From: Aphrophora alni
Taxonomy: Eukaryota; Arthropoda; Insecta; Hemiptera; Aphrophoridae
Length of the DNA: 64,000 bases
NCBI GenBank assembly: GCA_963513935.1
Contig: OY740774.1
Coordinates: 87,252,385 to 87,316,384 of the forward strand
Reading direction: 5' to 3'
A model generated the notes under the pieces. The model saw only the letters and a list, made by a program, of their open reading frames with translations, did not search any database and was not told where the DNA came from. Every line of letters begins with the position of its first letter. The first letter of the stretch is position 1. A program made the translations under genes and the position numbers. Positions 34,365 through 45,117 of the stretch are shown here, one piece after another.

Positions 34365-34679
34365 AGTGTTATAATAGGTATAATAGATTTATTATAATCT
34401 TAGTTTTTTTTTGTGGGTCGTAAATCTTTGTTTTCCTTACTATGAATATCAGCAAAGTACCTCCTTCGACATTAAATACCCATATGGAAGTTGATGGCGA
34501 CTTTTCAAAACTTTAGATAAAAGAGTAACGAAGTTATAGGCTCAACAATAGTGCACAAGATAAAATTAACAACTTTTGTACATAGTATTTCGTAAACCTT
34601 TTGTATCGTTAAACAAATTGATGACAGGTAATAGAAGGAAATATACATTTTCAGGTCTAATGGGATGATTGTTTGAAAT

Positions 34680-34795
34680 TATATCTGTCTTTGTATTGTC
34701 TGTTGATCTGTCTGTCGTCTGTGCAGTGATCTATAGTCCAAAGAACCGATTTTGATTAAATTTAATATCTGAACATTGTTTAGCATATCTCAAAA
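34680..34795 (-). repeat. Repeat family J, LINE-tail-like
   Basis: The reverse complement reads AATCAAAATCGGTTCTTTGG, ACTATAGATCACTGCACAGA, CGACAGACAGATC, equivalent to 16,260-16,330 and 55,535-55,590. Confidence 0.55.
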
Positions 34796-35911
34796 ATGTT
34801 TCTTTAATTTTATCCATTAATTGAAAATTTCTATTATAAGACCAAAAATCCTGTTCTTAAGTTATTTAATTATTAATGTTGAATTGTTCACATTATAAAT
34901 ATGGTTTGAAATGATATTTATGGTGATTTACGGTTAGGAACCGGTTAGGAACCACTGATATACCGAGTGATATGATTTGAGGTATGATAGACCTAACGGG
35001 GTAAAACGTGCTTAACAATACCCTGTGAAGTCGTTTAATTGCTAATTCCCGTCAGACCTAAACCAGCTCTTAATGAGTTAAATATAATTAACAAGTTTTG
35101 AAGACTTACAAGCTAATTATAAAACTATCTGCACATAACACTAACAGTAATGTGGATGATCAAGGCTATAAGCCTACTTCCAAATAACCCAATTAAACAC
35201 ATTCAACGGTCCGACGGTCTCAGCCGAGGATCTGTAAAACGCCATTAGCCGCAACTTAGCCTCCCATTGTAAATTTGGAAAACTTGACCAAATAAAATTA
35301 ACTGAAAAAATCGGTACTACATTACACGAGTTCTATCCAGCTAACGGACACTACACTTCTCTCTGAATTCCCTTTTTCTAAATCTGTAGACCAAGATCAG
35401 CTGTTCCACTGCCACTAAAAACCATCACCGGCGCAACCAAAATGCAAGCAAGATTCCAGTTGCCAAATCAGTGATATCATGACGTATTTACTTTTATTAC
35501 TGTATATAAAAATATCTTACATTAGTTTTCTTACTCTAATTACACAAATGGTGGAAAATTTCCGATTAAACCCTATTTAAAATACAAAAATCCTCGTTCA
35601 ATTGAAAATGAAAAATATCGTCCATGAACCTGTTACAAAAGATCTAATACCTAAATGAAGACTACACCGAATTAATTGATTTTTTTATAAAATGTGAAGA
35701 CTATAACCCAAACACAATTATTAGAAATTTAGCTACCCAAATCGTTACACAATTTGTTAAAAAAATAAAATGAAAGTTGACCATGGGCAATAAAACTAAA
35801 TTTCAATTTAAAACATTTTTTATAACACAGTAAAGCTTAAATGTTAGTGAATATCTTTTAAAATAGTTATTCAAATGAAATTTACCAAAATGTGATAAGG
35901 AGAGACCTTTT
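34796..35911. other. Intergenic, moderately mixed composition
   Basis: The part at 35,150-35,470 is less AT-rich but no frame stays open long enough to support. No repeat was matched within the window. Confidence 0.35.
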
Positions 35912-36484
35912 CGGTTGTACGTAAATCGCGCCCAGTGAAATTAGCGCCCAGTGGAAATAGCGCCCACTGAGGAATGTCTGCAAATCGCGCCCGGTCTAGA
36001 AATTGTCTAACTTTCGAGACAATCCTGTCCCATGAATCACACCTCCACCAGCTGAGGCGTAGTTTTGCATTCCATTGTTTGGCACTTCGATCACTGCCTA
36101 CCCCAGAGTATGACATCTGTATAACCTAACCAAACCTAACCTAAATGTCGAAAGATTACTTTTGTCCTTTACCCAATCCACAGCCTGAATAAAGTGTGAT
36201 GGGAATCAGTTTATTCGTTTAACTTCTACATAAATATCCTGTTGCAGCAAACCTGGGCACTCAAAAATGTTCATGAAAAAAATCGAATCATTTACTTAGG
36301 GTTTTTTATATTTTTCACATATTATATTATGGTGGAACTTTTCAATCATTTTGAAGTAGACATATTTGTGGCGGCAGAAGGAATGTCTTGACCCTTGTAA
36401 ATTTCTTCGATCGTCGAAGGAATTCCGTTTTAGCCAAAAATACTCCAGGTAGAGACTGTGCTGGACGCGATTTACAGGACACCG
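35912..36484. mobile_element. TIR element with GCGCCC direct repeats and TSD
   Basis: The left end CGGTTGTACGTAAATCGCG and the right end CGCGATTTACAGGACACCG are inverted repeats. A perfect 7-bp direct repeat ACCTTTT flanks the element (35,905-35,911 and 36,485-36,491), a target-site duplication of 7 or possibly 8 bp. Just inside the left end the word GCGCCCA recurs (35,928; 35,946; 35,963; 35,989), a likely transposase-binding array. The 81-codon minus-strand frame at 35,871-36,116 crosses the terminus, so it is incidental. A TTAGG-like run is at 36,122. Superfamily undetermined. Confidence 0.8.
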
Positions 36485-36558
36485 ACCTTTTCATACCTTT
36501 CATGTAAAATTCACGAAGAAAACTCGGTAAGTAAAGTTCTTTTGTTTCTCTTGTTGTT

Positions 36559-36797
36559 TAAAGGCAAACAACCTCTCAGTCATCATCGCCTTAAAATATA
36601 AAGGAAGAAAAGAACGTAAAGTAAAAACTCCTAGCCCTTCAATACATGGTCCGAAAAGAACACGAGTTGGACAAGAGAGGCCTGGTAGGGAAGATGAAAA
36701 ATGAGATCTAACCCAAAACTACAACTCGTGAAAAAAGAGCAAACCCAGCTAGGGTCCCTCGGGATAGCCAAGCCCGTACTAACTATAAGTGAGCTAA
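36559..36797 (+). repeat. Family A repeat, full length
   Basis: The best plus-strand copy. It starts with hairpin AAGGCAAACAACC ... TCATCATCGCCTT, then CTCCTAGCCCTTCAATA, GAACACGAGTTGGACAAG, GAGGCCTGGTAGGGAAGATG, ATCTAACCCAAAACTACAA, CCAGCTAGGGTCCCTCGGG and the terminal ACTATAAGTGAGCT. It ends 63 bases from the right flank of the TIR element at 35,912, on its far side. Confidence 0.85.
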
Positions 36798-37159
36798 CAA
36801 ATTTTTCTTTCGTACTATTGATAATTTTTGAAGACGAATATTATTTTGTTAACAGTATTGTTAGGATAAGGTGTATGAGAAAGTTATTACAGTGTTTTTT
36901 TTTTTTTTAATGGAATATCCAAGTTTACCTCTTTCATGGCCATTACCAAGTGAAACATCGATTCACATTGCGTTATGACCACAAAGGGATAAATCCAGGA
37001 TACTGATTAAATAACTACATTAGTGGAATTAAACTGTTTTCATTTGTTTTTACACTAAACATAAAGTTCCACTGCCACAATGTAAAAGCCTCGAGTTTTA
37101 AATTAACTGAGGGAACAGTATATAAATATATTTACTAAGACCTCTAGCCATCAAATTCT

Positions 37160-37305
37160 AATAATATAAGAGTCGGAAAAGAATAACAGTTGGTCAAGAG
37201 TAACCTGGTAGGTAAATAAAAGACAGATGAAAAACATAAGACTGTATGAAAAAAGTGTTTATCTAACTAAGTTCCTTATGATTGCCAACTCCTACTAAGT
37301 AAGTT
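37160..37305 (+). repeat. Family A repeat, partial and diverged
   Basis: It carries AGTCGGAAAAGAATAACAGT, TGGTCAAGAGTAACCTGGTA and a degraded TTATCTAACTAAGTTCC segment. Adjacent to the full copy at 36,559 in the same orientation. Confidence 0.65.
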
Positions 37306-37527
37306 TTCAAAATTGTTTGTATAGACAAGTTGTTCCATAACGTCATGATGGGGTTTTGAATAAACATCTACCAAAGTATACATTTTAAAACCTGAAATAT
37401 AAATCATTTGAACAGATCAAAAAGATTTCGGGGGTTAATCTGTAGGCCATTTGAGTAACACGTCTAACGCTTCCCACACTTTATTCCTTCTTAAGTTCGT
37501 TGACACAAATATTGGATATTATAAATC

Positions 37528-37760
37528 GTTTCACTGTGGGTAGGATATTTTGTATAACTTATGCCGTAAATAATACATCATGGATGTAAAGTCTGGTGAG
37601 CATGGTGACCATTTACCTCTTACAATCAAACGATGATGGAATTTCTCTTTAATGAAATCACTTAAAGCATTAGCTCCATCTTGTTGAAAAATCACAATTT
37701 CCATCCTCAATTCTAGGAGAGTATTCAATGTTGGACAAACCTACTTACAGTGGTGTCAGT
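37528..37760 (-). pseudogene. Dead Tc1/mariner-type DDE transposase fragment
   Basis: The minus-strand frame reads MEIVIFQQDGANALSDFIKE, then KFHHRLIVRGKWSPCSPDFT, then SMMYYLRHKLYKISYPQ. It matches the C-terminal catalytic half of Tc1/mariner-like transposases: the QQDGA motif (second Asp), R.I.RG, WP-like SPDFT (third Asp) and ..YLR.K.Y. Conserved Pro-Pro-His after QDGA and the DFFLWG motif are degraded. A stop precedes the fragment and another ends it. It belongs to a lineage distinct from the one at 12.5 kb. Confidence 0.8.
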
Positions 37761-38160
37761 AAATAAAAAAGAGAGATATAGTGTTACCGTGCAAAACCAC
37801 AACAAACATTGCCCGTCACGCTCAAGTTGAATGAAACCATGAGGGACTTAATTTGCCTAATGTACATGTACTAAAGTATGGAAAATAGCCTCACACTAAA
37901 CATAACTCATTCTGGAAATTTACATAAGGTTCATTTTTTTTCAAAACGATCTACGGCAAAGTCTTACGTTTAATCTCTTGGTTGCTCGTGGACTGTTATT
38001 TTGAAACACCTAACAGATCGTTTTTTTAATTCGTAAGAAGCTTTATTAAATTATTTTCACAGTTTCATTGATGTATGGTTATAAGAGCGCCATTTGTGTT
38101 ATAGGCTACCAGTTTATCGTGCAACTGTTTGTCCTATCTACGAATGTTATAGGTCTAAAT

Positions 38161-38946
38161 TAGTGATGCGTGAGTTCGAATTAAAATACTCAGTGAGATC
38201 GAGTATCAAAATCCTAGGAGCATTCCGAGTATTAAAATCCTCGGTTTCGTATTAAAATATTCGGAAGAAATCCTAGTAACTAGGAACAAGGAGGAGGTAA
38301 TGTGAGAGTATGAATTCGAAATAAAATCCTCGGACAACGATATTCGTTGGAGTTGTGTCAATTCCAAACAAACAGCTCGGTGTTTCTACTTTGGTTATAT
38401 TAGTTTCTAAGCTGATTTTTCAGTACGCATAAATTAAACATTACGATTTTGAGTTAAAATGATTTAGATGGGTAACAAGTTCAATTTAAAATAATAATAT
38501 GCATTTATTTCCACATTAACAACAAGTAAATTAAATTATTTAATTGTTATTATTTATATTTAAATAAATATTAATAGGTTACCATCTATATAAAAAATAT
38601 AGTAAATTAACTTATTTTAAATAACAACTAAACTATTAATGTTGGTAATAATTGTACTAACGTTAAATTATTGAATTTGTGTCGAGGCAGGATAACATTT
38701 AATTACGTATATAAAGTGTCAATCACATATTGTTTAAAAAAATAAATACTTGGTGGATCAGTCTAACAGATAGAACGCAAAAGTGTAGGTTTATCTAAAA
38801 CGATCTGATTGGTAAAGCTGAGTTCGAATCCGATGCGCAAAATCATTCTGAGCAGATACTCGATTTCGAAATAATAATACGAGTATTGAAATCATTTGAA
38901 ACCGAGTAATGCGAGTATCCATTTCACCCGAGTATCAACATCGCTA
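38161..38946. mobile_element. Non-autonomous hAT-type element with 8-bp TSD
   Basis: The termini TAGTGATG and CATCGCTA are near-perfect inverted repeats of the hAT type. They are flanked by GTCTAAAT (38,153-38,160) and GTCTGAAT (38,947-38,954), an 8-bp target duplication with one mismatch, the length made by hAT transposases. Both subterminal regions (about 100 bases each) are packed with GAGTAT / ATACTC words in both orientations, as expected for transposase binding sites. The 786-bp interior is AT-rich and has no reading frame. Confidence 0.85.
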
Positions 38947-39039
38947 GTCTGAATCACCAATAGGCTTATTCATCTTCTTGGGTATTTTGTTAAAGCAAAA
39001 ACGTCTCGGACATCGCTTGAAAAAAGTAAAGACGGCTAG

Positions 39040-39195
39040 ATCTCAAATACTCTAATACGAGTCAGAGTCAAAAGAGAACAAGAGTTGGTAAAGAGAAACC
39101 TGATAGGAAAGACGAAAGAAAGAGCTCTAACCCATGATTACATTAGATCCAGCCACGATACCTCGGAATTTCCTCTTCCGTACTCACTATGAGAA
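39040..39195 (+). repeat. Family A repeat
   Basis: Blocks TCAAATACTCTAATACGAGT, AGAACAAGAGTTGGTAAAGA, CCTGATAGGAAAGACGAAAG, CTCTAACCCATGATTACATT, AGATCCAGC and TACTCACTATGAG. The GGCG...CGCC hairpin end is missing. Confidence 0.8.
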
Positions 39196-39715
39196 ATTCT
39201 CCTGAGAAGTTCTTGTACAAATGTATACAGATGGCTTTTATATCTAAAATTATAAATTATAAAATACATGTTGATTTCCATAAGCTAACAATTCTTAAAA
39301 TCGTCTAAAATATCTTTGCGCTACTAAACAGCGCAACAGTTACCGCAAGTGAAACTGTCTGGAAAAAATTCGTTTTGCAAGTTTGCCAAATTTTAACTTA
39401 AATATATTTACTCTGCAGTGCGACATTTTCATTTACTTTTAATATTGCGTAGAGATGTACCAACGCACATACACGCACGCTCACGACCACACTTACTAGA
39501 TGTAAAAACAATAACACCCTCACCTAGAAACAAAAATAAACACTGCAAAAACTTTGCACTAATCCTTTACACATTGCTAATACAAAAGCCAATATCTGTT
39601 GAAACTATAAATTTATAAAGCGAGAGAACCAATTAACTATTGTTAAACCATGGATAAATATATCATATACCTATATAGAACAGTATAGAATTCTTCAATC
39701 GAGTTGTTTAGCTAC

Positions 39716-39814
39716 ATGTTTCGCTGACATGAGTGTGTGAGATACAATGAATATTATAGATAATTGTTATATAGCTGGTCTGATGATGGTGTACTTGGAA
39801 GCGAAACATGTCAC
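39716..39814 (+). ncRNA. Hammerhead-like motif inside an inverted repeat
   Basis: CTGATGA (39,780-39,786) is an exact hammerhead core, followed by T, a weak stem II region, GAAA (39,803-39,806) and C-AT-G then TC, the same short stem III plus cleavage-site arrangement as at 6,106-6,115. Stem I keeps only GT with AC. A reverse copy of AGCGAAACATGT lies at 39,716-39,727, so the segment can also form a longer hairpin. Confidence 0.4.
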
Positions 39815-39914
39815 GAAATAATTATATTGAAAGGACCTTGACTGTTTTACAACGTAAAACTGAATTATCTTTATTGAGTTTAAGCGATGTATTTCTTATG
39901 AGTTGGTATAAAAA

Positions 39915-39935
39915 TAACCTAACCTAACCTATGAA
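39915..39935 (-). repeat. Interstitial TTAGG-type telomeric repeat
   Basis: AACCTAACCTAACCT is three reverse units of the insect telomere motif. Similar two- to four-unit runs occur near 13,090, 28,840, 34,107, 36,122 and 60,605. Confidence 0.6.
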
Positions 39936-40398
39936 CATTTTGTAATGTATTTTATACTTTGACGCAGAGTACTAACTTGCTTAACTTCTGCAATAAACTT
40001 AACATAGGCATAAATAGTATTTGATAAATCGAGTTTTCAATATCTGTGAACGAGATTTAATTTCGTGTTTCACCGAAATCTTCACATTTCTACAAAATTT
40101 GAATTAATTGATTGGAGAAAATTTAAAGAAATTATATTTTTTATATTAGCTACATGAGCGAGTGTTTTGTTTTCTACACGTGAATGTTGTTTCGTTAAAG
40201 GCTTATTTTAGTAAAATTTGTTATCAGAAAAAGTTTTTAAAATATCTAAGGATAGGGAACACTATTTCCAAATTATATCAAAGCCTGTCTACTTGTTTAG
40301 TTTGTAACGCCCACTGCGCACACTATATACGACAGCCATCGAACTAAAAACAACTTTTTTTATACTTAAAAACTATGATTTTCAGCAAAAACTTAACC

Positions 40399-40650
40399 TT
40401 TTTTGACCCATCACTCTACTACGCATGTCTGGAAAATAAAAAAGTGTTTATCTAAGAAAGCAACTCCTAACTTTTAAGCAATCGTCAGCAACTTTGCATG
40501 ATTTGGTTGGAACCAATAAGTCTGTGATATACGAGTTTCAATAACACAGATTTAGTGCCGTCATTTTGTGAGATTTATTTGGAAAAATAACGGGGGTCAC
40601 AGCTTTGTCGAAATTTATAAATGTAATCAAATTTATCTTTTTTCTCTGTA
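40399..40650 (+). repeat. Dispersed repeat family I, copy 2
   Basis: Aligns with 273-525 in the same orientation; see that entry for shared blocks. The copies differ by indels and many substitutions. Confidence 0.7.
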
Positions 40651-41468
40651 TTTTATTATAACGTCAATAATAATAATAGTATATTATGTGTGAAATATTT
40701 ATGTTAAAGACATTATGTTATAAATATACATTTTACGTTTATTATAATCTAAGAATATTGTTAAATAATAGTAAATATAAAACAACGAAAATTATTAAAG
40801 CTGTAGTATATCAATTAACCTTTTAAAGCCACTTATGTAGGTCAAACTGGTTGTAAATTTTAAAAGTTGATTAGATGAACATAACAAAAGTTGACTGGTG
40901 GGCTATGAAGTCTTTAGTTTTGGTAACCACTTGAAAAACCACAGTAAGTGTACATAAATCTAAAAACTGAACATTTAGAAAATATATAAGAAAATGAAAA
41001 ATGAATAGAGTGGTTAGTAGAACAAATATTTTGGTTTTAAAGGTGCAATAAGATTTAAGCAGTTTCCCACTCCTAAAACCCATCCACATTTTACAAAAGT
41101 AATTGATTGTTTTGAAACAAATGTCATTTTTCTCGGTTGCAATTCTTCAATAAATAAATAGCATGTCCTTGAAATACGCGGAGAAAATTCCGAAATGATA
41201 AAAAAAAAGATAGAAAAATATATCACAATCATTTAAGGCGGAAATCCGTCTTGCAGATATTAGAGTAAGACTTCAAAACTTTCATACACCACAAACATTC
41301 CAAAATTATCGGAATTTATTCTTGACAAATCCAATTCGTATTGGAAATCGGCCGACTGCCATCCTTTTACAAAATCAGTACGAAATGTTTCAAAGTTACC
41401 CCAACCCAAGATAAGAGCTTTTACTAATAAAAACAATATTTCCTCAACAATATTTCACTTGACATTTA
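40651..41468. other. Intergenic, AT-rich
   Basis: Overlapping minus-strand frames at 40,871-41,232 are Phe/Leu/Ile-rich and unsupported. From about 41,260 the sequence may already belong to the PLE remnant that follows. Confidence 0.35.
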
Positions 41469-41511
41469 AGCCTTGAGGATGGACATCTGTAAAGTGCCCG
41501 AAACTTCGGCT
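41469..41511 (+). ncRNA. Hammerhead-type motif next to PLE endonuclease
   Basis: Stem I AGCC (41,469-41,472) pairs with GGCT (41,508-41,511). The core TTGAGGA differs from CUGANGA only at the first base. T is the extra base. Stem II is GGACA with TGCCC (one mismatch, 41,481-41,485 and 41,495-41,499), followed by GAAA, CT and UC. It overlaps the start of the frame that encodes the GIY-YIG fragment. Confidence 0.5.
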
Positions 41512-41676
41512 GTACTGAACGTGCAGACAATATTGACGCGGTCGAACCCCGAAGAACAAGATCATAATAATATTTCCTCAAAACCAAACTTAAAATTGAC
41601 ACTCAGAATACAAAAAAACTGTATTTGGGTTATTAAATGTGAATGTGAGAGGCAATATATTGGCAAGACAAATTAA
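41473..41676 (+). pseudogene. Penelope-like element, GIY-YIG endonuclease fragment
   Basis: The frame ends in NCIWVIKCECERQYIGKTN, which matches the start of the GIY-YIG endonuclease domain of PLEs (the first motif is degraded, then KC.C...YIG.T). In PLEs this domain follows the reverse transcriptase and nicks the target. Here it stops one residue after the YIGKT motif, and no RT motif is readable upstream. The frame's first ~45 residues resemble nothing and overlap the hammerhead-type motif, suggesting a deletion joined a terminal region to the endonuclease. The ATG used at the start is probably not meaningful. Confidence 0.6.
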
Positions 41677-42855
41677 AATCCTTTTACACAAGTTAATACA
41701 TTTTGCATTATGACCTATAGTTTAATAAATACTTTATACTTTTATCCAATATTTGGTTCGATTCTATACTTAACCGTACTAATGTTCAATGATTATAAAT
41801 TGAAAGTTCACGGGCAAATCCCTACGGGCCTCTAGTCAACACAAACTGCTCTACTTGGTTGCCTTGGTGACGGGAGACTGTTTGTGTTACTGTCCAAACA
41901 ACGTCCTATACAAATAGCAAACAGTCCTCATTTGAAATCATAAAATACTTGTGAGTATTTTTTTATAGATTATTAATTTTGTTTTCAAAGAGAAAAACAT
42001 CTTATAAAATATTATCAAGAACATAAAAAATATTTAAAAGGAAAACTTAAACAATACCGTATAACATCAAACGCATAGGGTTATGTTTTTAAATAACTTC
42101 AGATATCTATTTACAGTCTACTTCACTTGTGCAAAAGGAATAATTTTATTAATTTGAACAAGTAAATCGTCTATGATCAGATGGAGCATCTGTCCTACAA
42201 GATATCAAAGAGGTCAGCTTGAAACTAAAGAAGGAATTCAAGAATTCTAAAACTAAATAATAAAAAAATAATATAAGAATGTAACACAAATTACTAAAAA
42301 TAAGATAAATTACTAGAGAAGATGGTATACCATTATAAAATATATTCCCAATTTTATCTTCCACTTGTCATAATTTTGGAATTACTTGATACTTTTCCAA
42401 CATACTATATTCTGAAATGAGTAATTGTAATATACGTGTTTGTATTGTTCGTATAATTGTTATATAATTACATTTGTATAATACTGTATTATAACTTATT
42501 GTATCATGGATATTGTTCTTGACTTATACTATATTTATGTGATATTGCTAATCAAATATGTTTTTATCATAAATAGTAAATAGAATATTTGTTTTTATAA
42601 GTTTTTGTTATTAACAGGCTTTGAAAAGAAATATTTCTAGCTATTATTATAATTAACGATATAATTTTAATTCCAATATGATGGGGGAAATATTCTAATA
42701 TGAAATATGGAAATCCCTTAAAAATATATTAGTACTAATTCCTACCTATAAAGAATGGGATTGGATAAGACAATACTACATAACGATAAAACAATTATTG
42801 TTGTTTTAATTTATGGCACCTAATATTAATTGTTAATTCACTTAGTCACAATCAC
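41677..42855. other. Intergenic, AT-rich
   Basis: No supported feature; the minus-strand frame at 42,149-42,364 is Phe/Leu/Ser-rich and incidental. Confidence 0.4.
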
Positions 42856-42905
42856 AATAATTCTGTTGTACATTTCGATAACATAGTTATCATCTTCAGA
42901 TTATT
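42856..42905 (-). ncRNA. Hammerhead-like motif
   Basis: Minus strand: AATAAT (42,900-42,905) pairs with ATTATT (42,856-42,861) as stem I. The core CTGAAGA (42,893-42,899) is intact and T is the extra base. Stem II is GATAAC / GTTATC with a TAT loop, followed by GAAA and TG-TA-CA. Where UC is expected there is ACAGA, so the cleavage site has been lost or displaced. Confidence 0.5.
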
Positions 42906-43305
42906 CTACTGCTAAGCAAGAACTAATGTATATCTAATCTAACAAACAAGGTGACCTTCTACGCCTCCACTATACAGCTATACAGATGTATAAATTAATA
43001 TCGTGTGTTTTACCACAGTGCTTATAGAAGATTGTACAACACCCGTTATATCTCAGCTTTAGGGAAATTAATGAGCAGACTATTCGCAACGGTCCATGAG
43101 TGGAGTTTGCCTAAGGGAGTTGAACCAAAAAAACTTTAACGTATACGAATACGAATTACTGTCACCTGGAATCAATAATCATGCAGTGGACGTTCAAACT
43201 ACACCACAATAAGTCATTGACCACGAGTCGCTCATATTTAAAAAAATTATAAATGTGTTCGTGTTTGTGTTTTGTATAGTGTGGAGTTTTAATTGATTAA
43301 CTGTA

Positions 43306-43346
43306 ACATTTGATAATGACCGATAAAGAGTCGAAACGCATCATGT
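43306..43346 (+). ncRNA. Hammerhead-type motif, diverged core
   Basis: Stem I ACAT (43,306-43,309) pairs with ATGT (43,343-43,346). The core is TTGATAA, the same variant as at 22,124. T is the extra base. Stem II is GAC with GTC (43,318-43,320; 43,330-43,332), followed by GAAA, CGCA and UC. All helices are in the expected order. Confidence 0.45.
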
Positions 43347-43746
43347 GGAAAAGAAACAATAAGTTGTTAACAAAGGATTGATCGATAGCATCATTTGAAG
43401 GGATTTATTTATTAGCAAACAATCCAGAAAGGCTACAATCGTAAATATGATTATTAATTTGTTTATGAGGTAATTATATAGAGTAACTCGTAAAGCTAAT
43501 TTTGGTTATTATTATTTTTTATTCCAATACTACAGATACCTTACTTCTTAAGAGTCTTTTTTCATTGCGGAATTCACTTTTCTACATAAAAATCACAATT
43601 TAAAAACTACGAAACCCACGTATTTAAGGTTATGAAGATATAGAAATGAGAATCGCGTATGGTTTGACGCATACGCATTACATCATTACTATCACAAATA
43701 CAATTTGAATGTAACACCAGATATTTCTTGTTGAAACTCCATATTC

Positions 43747-43943
43747 AAGGATAAAATAAAGGAATAAAGCTTAAAGTTTCAAAATATTATAATAATATAA
43801 ATAAGCTATAATTGTTTCGCCTTGCGGCATCATCGGCGTCATCATTAAGTTGCCCGATGATGCCGCAAGGCGAAACAATTATAGCTCATTTATATTGATA
43901 TAATATTTTGAAACTTTAAGCTTTATTGCTTTGTTTTATCCTT
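43747..43943. mobile_element. Foldback element, 90-bp arms, with hammerhead-like tips
   Basis: 43,747-43,836 is the reverse complement of 43,854-43,943 with few mismatches, around a 17-base loop. The tip of each arm reads, in its 5'-3' direction, CCGATGA, T, GCC-GCAA-GGC, GAAAC: a hammerhead-like core with a GNRA-type tetraloop on stem II, once on each strand. Stem I and UC are absent. No coding frame and no clear target duplication. Confidence 0.8.
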
Positions 43944-44282
43944 GTATCACAAATACGTTTTACAAAGGACAGATTTATTTATAGCTACTGACCAAACCTA
44001 CCTTTTTTATAAAGAGATTTTTCAACTGTAAACCACAAAGATATGAAATTGTTTTTTGTTTTTTTGTTTTGTTTTTCTGTAGATTTTATAAAACAATCTG
44101 CATACTTGTTAGACAAACTTTCCAACAGATTAAACGATAAACAAACGCATACACCCACACCCAATGAATCAATCTATGGATCATTATCGGTGCATTACAT
44201 CGATCTGCCTACATCTGATAGCAAATATCTACAACACCCATATTTAGAATGAAAATTAACAAAACAAAATGAAAAGCTTGAC

Positions 44283-44514
44283 GTTATTAATTATTCTGAA
44301 GCTACTTAATCACTCACAATACATCACCCTAACTACCAAGCATGTTATGGAAGTTGAGTGTTTTATGAGTTGCAATTTGTTCTTGAAATATAAACCACAA
44401 TTATTTACAAAAATCATTTCCCCAAACATAACCCGATAAATTGCATACTGTAATGGATGTTTACAAATGACCTCGTTTTAGTTTCGAATAATTATTAAAA
44501 AGTTATCGTTTATC
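44283..44514 (+). repeat. Composite repeat block D, copy 2
   Basis: Reverse of 27,921-28,150. It stops exactly where the mariner-type MITE begins, so that MITE probably inserted at or near the block's end. Confidence 0.8.
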
Positions 44515-45102
44515 TACAGGATGTCCCACGACGAAACGGAGAAACATTCAGGACGAATTTATAAACGGCCGCCATTTTAAATAAGTGCATGATATCGATC
44601 TGTAGTTTGTACAGTTGTATTTTACTAAATACGCTATTTAACATGTGGGGTAACTCAATGGGGGTTTCTATTTGAGATTATTGAGTTCCCCTCCCCCAAA
44701 AAAACCTCCATTTTTTAGGAACAGGTAAAAAATGTCTAATTTGACAAAAATGAGTTTTTTTAATCACCAGAAGCATAGAAGAAGGAATTAGAATAAGAAA
44801 GTCACGGGTATGGGCTCTAGCGTGATACAAAATATCCTTAGTTTGGCTACTGGCCAACAGAAAGCGCTAGTAGCCAACAGGGCTTGGGGTACAGTAGCCA
44901 AGCCTTTTTGTCCCGATGATACTAGCGCTTTCTGTTGTCCATTAGAATGTAGGATATTTAAGGATATTTTGTATCACGCTGTTTAAAATGGGCTGCGACT
45001 TTCTTATTCTAATTCCTTCTTCTATGCCAGAAGGCACATGTAAAATACCTTCTTTGATTTTCAAGTTATTGAACCAGTCCGAAACTTTTGGGACACACGG
45101 TA
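44515..45102. mobile_element. Mariner-type MITE, interrupted by a foldback
   Basis: The left end TACAGGATGTCCCA and the right end TGGGACACACGGTA are imperfect inverted repeats beginning and ending in TA, as in Tc1/mariner elements with TACAGGGTG termini. Inside the left half, GGGGTAACTCAA and TTGAGTTCCCC form a hairpin (44,646-44,692). A separate foldback element with its own target duplication sits at 44,774-45,026. There is no coding frame. Confidence 0.65.
44774..45026. mobile_element. Nested foldback element with 7-bp TSD
   Basis: Perfect outer inverted repeat of 30 bases (CATAGAAGAAGGAATTAG and on) plus further paired blocks GCGTGATACAAAATATCCTT and CAACAGAAAGCGCTAGTA, giving arms of about 100 bases. 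The flanks are a perfect direct repeat CCAGAAG (44,767-44,773 and 45,027-45,033). The centre holds a second small hairpin, GGCTTGG with CCAAGCC, followed by five T. No coding frame. Confidence 0.8.
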
Positions 45103-45117
45103 GAATTGACTAATATT

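Noticed and set aside
35871..36116. 81-codon minus-strand frame
   Set aside because: It runs across the left terminus and target duplication of a TIR element, so it cannot be a unit gene; no motif.
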